Positions 59,236 through 64,000 of a stretch of DNA of 64,000 bases are shown in pieces. The stretch lies in the NCBI RefSeq assembly GCF_024055715.1, contig NZ_JAMXMV010000034.1, forward strand, positions 1 to 64,000, written 5' to 3'. A model generated the notes under the pieces. The model worked only from the letters and a program-made list of their open reading frames with translations. It had not been told where the DNA came from and searched no databases. Made by a program: the position numbers and the translations under genes. The stretch is from Actinoallomurus soli. Lineage in GTDB: Bacteria; Actinomycetota; Actinomycetes; Streptosporangiales; Streptosporangiaceae. Numbering within the stretch: position 1 is the stretch's first letter; every line of letters begins with the position of its first letter.

Positions 59236-60630
59236 ATGGGAATGACGCAGGGTTACGCAGGCGGCGGATTCCGTAGCGCCGGGAGGCGCCCACGGCGGCT
59301 GATCGGTCTGGCGGCCACCGCGGTGGCGGCGGTTCTGCTGACCGCGTGCGGCAGCGGATCGGACACCCCGCCACCGGGATCGGCCACCGGTCAGGCGGCA
59401 GGCGCCGGCTGCGCCGCGGGCGCCGTACCGCTGACCTTCTGGGGATGGCCGGCCGGCTACGACCTCGCGGTCAAGGAATTCAACACGACGCATCCGGGCA
59501 TCTGCGTGAAGCTGGAGAACGCCGGCGCCACGACCGCCGAGTACGTCAAGCTCAGCGACGCCCTCAAGGCGAAGAGCGGCACCCCCGACGTGGCCACGAT
59601 CGAGTACTTCGAGGTGCCGTCCTTCGAGATCACGAACAGTCTCGTCGACCTGTCGAAGTACGGCGTCGGCGCGGCGAAGAAGGACGTGGCCCCGGTGGCC
59701 TGGGCCCAGGTCACCCGCGGATCGGCGCAGTACGCGATGCCGGTCGATCTCGGCCCGATGGCCCTCTACTACAACTCCAAGGCGTTCGGCCGCCACGGCA
59801 TCCCGGTACCGGCGACCTGGACCGAGTTCGCCGCGGCGGCGGACAAGTTGCACGCCGCGGACCCGAAGGCGGCGATCACCAACTTCGACCCGGAGAGCAC
59901 CCAGGACGTGCTCGCGTTGATGCAGCAGTACAACGCCTTCCCGTTCACCTACGGCGGTGGACGCAAGCTCGGCATCAACTTCACCGGGCCGGCCCAGACG
60001 GCCTTCGCCGAGTACTGGCAGAAACTGATCGACAAGAAGGAGGTCACCACCGCCGCCGACTTCTCACCGGCGCAGTGGTCCAACCTCGACAGCGGCGTGA
60101 ACGCGGCCCGTCTCAGTCCGGCCTGGGGACCGGTGGGGATGCAGCTCAACGTCAAGAAGACCATCGGTGATTGGCGCGCCGCCCCGCTGCCGCAGGTCAC
60201 GGCCGGCCAGAACCTGTCGGGCAACTGGGGAGGCTCGGCGCTCGCCGTGATCGCCGGGACCGAACACGCCAAGGAGGCGGCGCAGTTCGTCCAGTGGTTC
60301 GGCGCCTCGCAGGACTCGTGGAAGATCCTCAGCGGCAAGGTCGCCGGCGCGTTCCCCGGTTATCTCCCGCTGCTGAACTCCCCCACGTTCCAGGACTCCA
60401 CGCTGGAGATCTCCGGCGATTCCAAACCGAACGCGGTCTTCGCCAAGGCCGCGCAGAACATGGTGAACCCGCAGTGGCCCCCGATCATGACCGCGGCGCT
60501 GACCCAGTGGACCTCCACCTTCGCGGGGGTCAGCAAGGGCACCGAGACGCTGCCGGAGGCTTTCAGGACCTACCAGCAGCAGATGGTCAAGTACGCGAAG
60601 GACCAGGGATTCACGGTCACCGAGGGCTGA
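59236..60630 (+). CDS. Sugar ABC transporter substrate-binding lipoprotein
   Basis: A 464-residue lipoprotein of the extracellular solute-binding family 1 (MalE/UgpB type). Lipobox LLTAC at about residue 38, then VPLTFWGWPAGYDLAVKEFN, and the family block YAMPVDLGPMALYYNSKAF. It delivers an oligosaccharide to the two permeases encoded next. Start ATG 59236, or ATG 59242 with better spacing from GAGGTG. It is the first gene of an operon under two LacI operators and ending in a GH2 enzyme. The ATPase is not encoded here, as usual for actinomycetes that share MsiK. Confidence 0.92.
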   Translation: MGMTQGYAGGGFRSAGRRPRRLIGLAATAVAAVLLTACGSGSDTPPPGSATGQAAGAGCAAGAVPLTFWGWPAGYDLAVKEFNTTHPGICVKLENAGATTAEYVKLSDALKAKSGTPDVATIEYFEVPSFEITNSLVDLSKYGVGAAKKDVAPVAWAQVTRGSAQYAMPVDLGPMALYYNSKAFGRHGIPVPATWTEFAAAADKLHAADPKAAITNFDPESTQDVLALMQQYNAFPFTYGGGRKLGINFTGPAQTAFAEYWQKLIDKKEVTTAADFSPAQWSNLDSGVNAARLSPAWGPVGMQLNVKKTIGDWRAAPLPQVTAGQNLSGNWGGSALAVIAGTEHAKEAAQFVQWFGASQDSWKILSGKVAGAFPGYLPLLNSPTFQDSTLEISGDSKPNAVFAKAAQNMVNPQWPPIMTAALTQWTSTFAGVSKGTETLPEAFRTYQQQMVKYAKDQGFTVTEG

Positions 60631-60640
60631 GGATCAGCAC

Positions 60641-61597
60641 GTGAAAACCGCCCAGCGCGCATCCGCTCTCCACGAACCGGCGAGTCCGGTGGTTCCGCCG
60701 CGCAGGACCCGGCCGGCCCGCGGCTCACGGCGGAGCCAGTGGCCCGGTGCCGTGTTCATCACACCGCACATGCTGGCGCTCGCCCTGTTCATGATCGTCC
60801 CGACGGTCTACGCCGTCTACGACAGCCTCCACCGGACCCGGCTGATCGGCGGCACGACATACTCCGGACTCGCCAATTACCGCACCGTACTGAGCTCATC
60901 GCAGTTCTGGGACGGCGTGCAGCGGGTGCTGCTGTTCGGAGTGATCCAGGTCCCGGTGACGATCGCCATCGCGTTCTTCTTCGCCGCGATCTTCGATGCC
61001 GGTGTCGTCAAGTTCGACAGGTTCTTCCGCACCGTGTTCTTCATGCCGTTCGCGGTGCCCGGGGTCGTCGCGGCGATGATGTGGTCGTTCCTGCTGCTCC
61101 CCCACTTCGGCCCGTATCCCCAGCTCCTGAAGGCCGTCGGGCTGGGGGACGTCGACTTCTTCTCCTCCGGACTGATCACGCCGACGATCATTCTCATCGT
61201 GATCTGGGAATGGACGGGCTACAACATGACCATCCTCTACACGTCGTTGAAGGCGATTCCCCGGGAGGTCACCGAGGCGGCCATCACGGACGGAGCGCGG
61301 CTCTCGACCATCATCCTGCGCCTGAAACTGCCGATGGTGCGCCCCGCGATCATCATGCTGCTGTTCCTCAACACGGTCGGGGCCCTTCAGCTGTTCACCG
61401 AGCCGTCCATCCTGGCCGCGTTCCAGCCGCAGGCGGTGTCCTTCGGCTTCACCCCCACCCTCTTCGTGTACAACACCGCGGTGGGCAGCGGGGACTACAA
61501 CCTCGGTGCGGCGGCGGCGGTCATCCTCGCGCTGCTCATCGGTGTCCTCTCGCTCGCCGCCTTCGCGGTGCGCCGGCGCAACGGGGAGTTCCGGTGA
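60641..61597 (+). CDS. Sugar ABC transporter permease, MalF/UgpA-like
   Basis: A 318-residue inner-membrane permease with six hydrophobic segments and the EAA loop (EVTEAAITDGARLSTIILRLKLP) that docks the ATPase. A basic N-terminus of about 35 residues precedes the first helix. The GTG at 60641 follows GAGGA. It pairs with the second permease, whose GTG overlaps its stop (GTGA). Confidence 0.93.
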   Translation: MKTAQRASALHEPASPVVPPRRTRPARGSRRSQWPGAVFITPHMLALALFMIVPTVYAVYDSLHRTRLIGGTTYSGLANYRTVLSSSQFWDGVQRVLLFGVIQVPVTIAIAFFFAAIFDAGVVKFDRFFRTVFFMPFAVPGVVAAMMWSFLLLPHFGPYPQLLKAVGLGDVDFFSSGLITPTIILIVIWEWTGYNMTILYTSLKAIPREVTEAAITDGARLSTIILRLKLPMVRPAIIMLLFLNTVGALQLFTEPSILAAFQPQAVSFGFTPTLFVYNTAVGSGDYNLGAAAAVILALLIGVLSLAAFAVRRRNGEFR

Positions 61598-62538
61598 GCC
61601 CGCGGCGGAACACGGAGAGGAGGGCGACCGCCTCGACGCGAGAACCGCGCCGGCGCCCCGGCGGAATCTCGCCCCGCCTGTACGGTCTCCCGCGGGGGAC
61701 CACCACACTCCTGACGCTCATCAGCGCGGCATTCGCGCTGTTCATCCTGGCGCCGCTGGTCTGGCTGCTGATCAACTCCACCAAGACGCAGGTGAACGTG
61801 TACGTGACGCCGGGATTCTGGTTCGCCCGGCCGTTCCGGCTGTTCCAGAATTTGGCCGACCTCGGCAGGAACGTCAGTGGCGCCGGGGTCTACCTGCGAT
61901 GGCTGGGCAACACCCTGCTCTACGCCGGAATCGCCGGCATCGGCTCGACGATCCTGTCGGCGATGGCCGGCTACGGTTTCTCCCGTTACCGGTTCCGCGG
62001 CGCCAACAGCATCTTCTACCTGGTGATGTCGACCCTCCTGGTGCCGGTCAGCGCGATCTCCCTGCCGCTGTTCCTGGTGTACGCCAAGGTCGGCCTGGTC
62101 AATTCGATCTGGGGCATGATCCTGCCCAGCATGGTCTCGCCGGTGGGCATCTACCTGATGCGGACCTACATCGACGCGTCGGTCCCCCGTGACCTGCTCG
62201 ATGCCGCTCGCCTCGACGGTGCGGGCGAACTACGCGTCTTCGTGCGCATCGCGCTGCCGCTGACCGTCCCCGGCCTGGTGACCGTCCTGCTGTTGACGGT
62301 CGTGACCGTCTGGAACAACTACTTCCTGCCGCTGGTCATCTTCAGCCGGAACAGCCTCTATCCGCTCACCGTCGGCCTGTCGGCCCTGTCCCAGGGGGCC
62401 GAAACAGGCACGAAGGCCAACATGGTCCCGGTGCTCATCACCGGCGGACTGGTCACGATCCTGCCGCTCATCGTCCTGTTCCTGCTGCTGGAAAGGTATT
62501 TCCGCGGTGGCGCGCTGCAGGGCAGCATGACCGGCTGA
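61594..62538 (+). CDS. Sugar ABC transporter permease, MalG/UgpE-like
   Basis: A 314-residue permease with six hydrophobic segments and the EAA loop (DLLDAARLDGAGELRVFVRIALP). An Arg-rich N-terminal tail precedes the first helix. GGGGAG is upstream of the GTG, which overlaps the preceding gene. The C-terminus YFRGGALQGSMTG is typical for MalG-like carbohydrate permeases. A GH2 glycosidase gene follows 52 bp later. Confidence 0.93.
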   Translation: MSPRRNTERRATASTREPRRRPGGISPRLYGLPRGTTTLLTLISAAFALFILAPLVWLLINSTKTQVNVYVTPGFWFARPFRLFQNLADLGRNVSGAGVYLRWLGNTLLYAGIAGIGSTILSAMAGYGFSRYRFRGANSIFYLVMSTLLVPVSAISLPLFLVYAKVGLVNSIWGMILPSMVSPVGIYLMRTYIDASVPRDLLDAARLDGAGELRVFVRIALPLTVPGLVTVLLLTVVTVWNNYFLPLVIFSRNSLYPLTVGLSALSQGAETGTKANMVPVLITGGLVTILPLIVLFLLLERYFRGGALQGSMTG

Positions 62539-62590
62539 GTCCCGCCTCACCCGAAGACCTGATTCAACGCTTCCATATCTTGGAGAAGAA

Positions 62591-64000
62591 ATGTCGTTGG
62601 TCCGCCCAGAATACCCCCGCCCTCATTTCGACCGCTCGCATACGTGGCTGAGCCTTAACGGATCGTGGGAATTCGCCACCGACCCGGCTGGGACGGCCAC
62701 CGTCGAGGAGTTGTCGCATGAGGATCGTGCGTGGCCTTCGCGGATCACCGTGCCGTTCGCCTGGGAGACCGAGGCGTCGGGCCTGGGAGTCCATTGGCTG
62801 GAGTACGGGTGGTACCGCAGGACGATCACGATTCCGGAGGAGTGGAGCGGTCAGCGGGTCGTCCTGCACTTCGGCGCCGTCCACCACTCGGCCGTCGTTT
62901 GGGTGAACGGCACGCGGGTCGGTGAGCACGAGGGCGGCTATACGCCTTTCGAGTTCGACATCACCGACACGCTGGACGGTCTGTCCGCCACCGTGCTGGT
63001 CCGGGTGTGGGCGCCGGTGGACAAGCGGGAGATCGTCCATGGGAAGCAGCGCAGTATCCCGCGTGACGACTACGACTCGTGCGCCTTCACGCCCAGCAGC
63101 GGCATCTGGCAGTCGGTGTGGCTGGAGGCGCGCCCGGCGACGTACGTATCGGCACTCGCGCTCGCTCCGTCGGACACCCTCGACGGGATCGTGGCGAACG
63201 TCACGGCCGCGGGCCCGTCGCTGAGCGGTGCCCGGCTCACCGTGTCCGTCGACGGGGGGCGGCCGGTGACGACCGAACTCGACGACGGTACGGTGCGGGT
63301 GCACCTGCGGATTCAGGATCCCCGCCTGTGGAGCCCGGCCGATCCCCATCTCTACACGGTCACCGTGACGCTCGAATCCGCGGACGGCACCGATCGCGTC
63401 GCGTCGCAGACCGGCCTTCGGCGGGTGACGGCCGACGGTGAGCACATCCTGCTCAACGACGAGCGCCTGTACGTGAGAGGCGTCCTCGACCAGGGCTACT
63501 GGCCTCGTACCGGTCTGACGGCCCCGGACGACCAGGCGTTCGTCACCGACCTCGAACTCGCCCGGGAGGCCGGCTTCAACCTGGTTCGTAAGCACCTGAA
63601 GCTGGAGGACCCGCGCTTCCTCCATCACGCCGATCGCCTCGGCATGCTGGTGTGGGCCGAGCCCGCCAGCACCGGCGTCTTCACACCTGCGGCCGTGGCC
63701 AGGTTCGAGGCCCAGATCGAGCCGATGGTCCGCCGTGACGGGAACCATCCCAGCGTCGTCATCTGGGGCCTGTACAACGAGGAGTGGGGCCTGGACTGGG
63801 ACGTCCCCGGCGACCCGGACAAGCAGGCGGCGGTCCGCCGCGCGTACGAGTCGCTGAAGAACCTGGACCCCTCACGTCCCGTCGTGGACAACTCCGGCTG
63901 GTCGCATGTCGCCACCGACCTCGTGGACTGGCACATCTACGACGAGACACCGGCCGGCTGGGCGACCAAGGTCCACGCGCTGCTGGCGGAACGCCGGCCC
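62591..64000 (+). CDS. GH2 family glycoside hydrolase (3' end beyond window)
   Basis: 470 codons are visible and the gene runs off the window. GGAGAAGAA precedes the ATG. There is no signal peptide, so it is intracellular and fits hydrolysis of the imported sugar. Order: sugar-binding jelly roll (about 15-190, with PFAWETEASGLG and GYTPFEFDIT), immunoglobulin-like domain (about 190-285), then the TIM barrel. NHPSVVIWGLYNEEWG carries the acid/base Glu at residue 397 after Asn396. The nucleophile Glu lies past the window end. Beta-galactosidase, glucuronidase and mannosidase are all possible. Confidence 0.9.
   Translation, partial: MSLVRPEYPRPHFDRSHTWLSLNGSWEFATDPAGTATVEELSHEDRAWPSRITVPFAWETEASGLGVHWLEYGWYRRTITIPEEWSGQRVVLHFGAVHHSAVVWVNGTRVGEHEGGYTPFEFDITDTLDGLSATVLVRVWAPVDKREIVHGKQRSIPRDDYDSCAFTPSSGIWQSVWLEARPATYVSALALAPSDTLDGIVANVTAAGPSLSGARLTVSVDGGRPVTTELDDGTVRVHLRIQDPRLWSPADPHLYTVTVTLESADGTDRVASQTGLRRVTADGEHILLNDERLYVRGVLDQGYWPRTGLTAPDDQAFVTDLELAREAGFNLVRKHLKLEDPRFLHHADRLGMLVWAEPASTGVFTPAAVARFEAQIEPMVRRDGNHPSVVIWGLYNEEWGLDWDVPGDPDKQAAVRRAYESLKNLDPSRPVVDNSGWSHVATDLVDWHIYDETPAGWATKVHALLAERRP

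Overview
The window is high-GC chromosomal DNA of a filamentous, soil-type actinomycete. The base composition, frequent GTG starts, Shine-Dalgarno sites of the GGAGG type, 4-bp ATGA/GTGA gene overlaps and the gene families (OpcA, discoidin-decorated secreted glycosidases, LacI- and DeoR-controlled sugar operons) point that way. A Streptosporangiales-like genus is my best guess, but I see no rRNA or other marker that fixes the taxon. I see no tRNA, CRISPR array, integrase or transposase.

Layout. 90-8005: a secreted glucan-degrading island with a GH87 alpha-1,3-glucanase, a LacI regulator, and a GH64-GH16 beta-1,3-glucanase operon behind a palindromic operator; together these suit attack on fungal walls. 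8251-18720: single genes, namely glutamate decarboxylase, an orphan opcA, a GH54 arabinofuranosidase with duplicated CBM13 lectin domains, a glutamine amidotransferase, agmatinase, a GH25 lysozyme, a GH3 enzyme, NIPSNAP and YCII proteins, and a methyltransferase remnant. 18791-27728: a seven-gene sugar operon (ribose-type ABC importer, two FGGY kinases, a histidine phosphatase, a 2-hydroxyacid dehydrogenase) divergent from its DeoR regulator. 27882-32354: a four-gene TelA/VWA operon with two binding-protein-like domains but no transporter. 32527-40966: membrane proteins, a YciO-type protein, a sialidase with a palindromic operator, a hydroxyacid-oxoacid transhydrogenase and an (alpha/alpha)6 glycosidase.

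41093-42611: a minimal peptide-P450 locus that I consider the most interesting item. A 31-residue ORF ending in Tyr-Ala-Trp-Val, with its own promoter and a strong ribosome site, lies directly upstream of a cytochrome P450. This is the architecture of P450-crosslinked RiPPs (biarylitide/atropopeptide type). 42637-50968: a serine hydrolase, a two-component system, a flavoprotein that appears to start at ATC, OsmC, and the methionine genes metX and metY. 50977-53870: a lipoprotein and paired proteins of unknown function. 53857-58868: a complete five-gene STM4011-STM4015-type cluster (two radical SAM proteins, a sulfatase-like protein, an ATP-grasp protein and a leucine-rich-repeat-like protein), every gene overlapping the next. 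58869-64000: a MalFG-type sugar importer operon ending in a GH2 glycosidase cut by the window edge, behind a promoter that carries two LacI-type operators.

Functional links are inferences from family knowledge and gene order. Motifs, starts, promoters and hairpins were read by eye; no searches were run.
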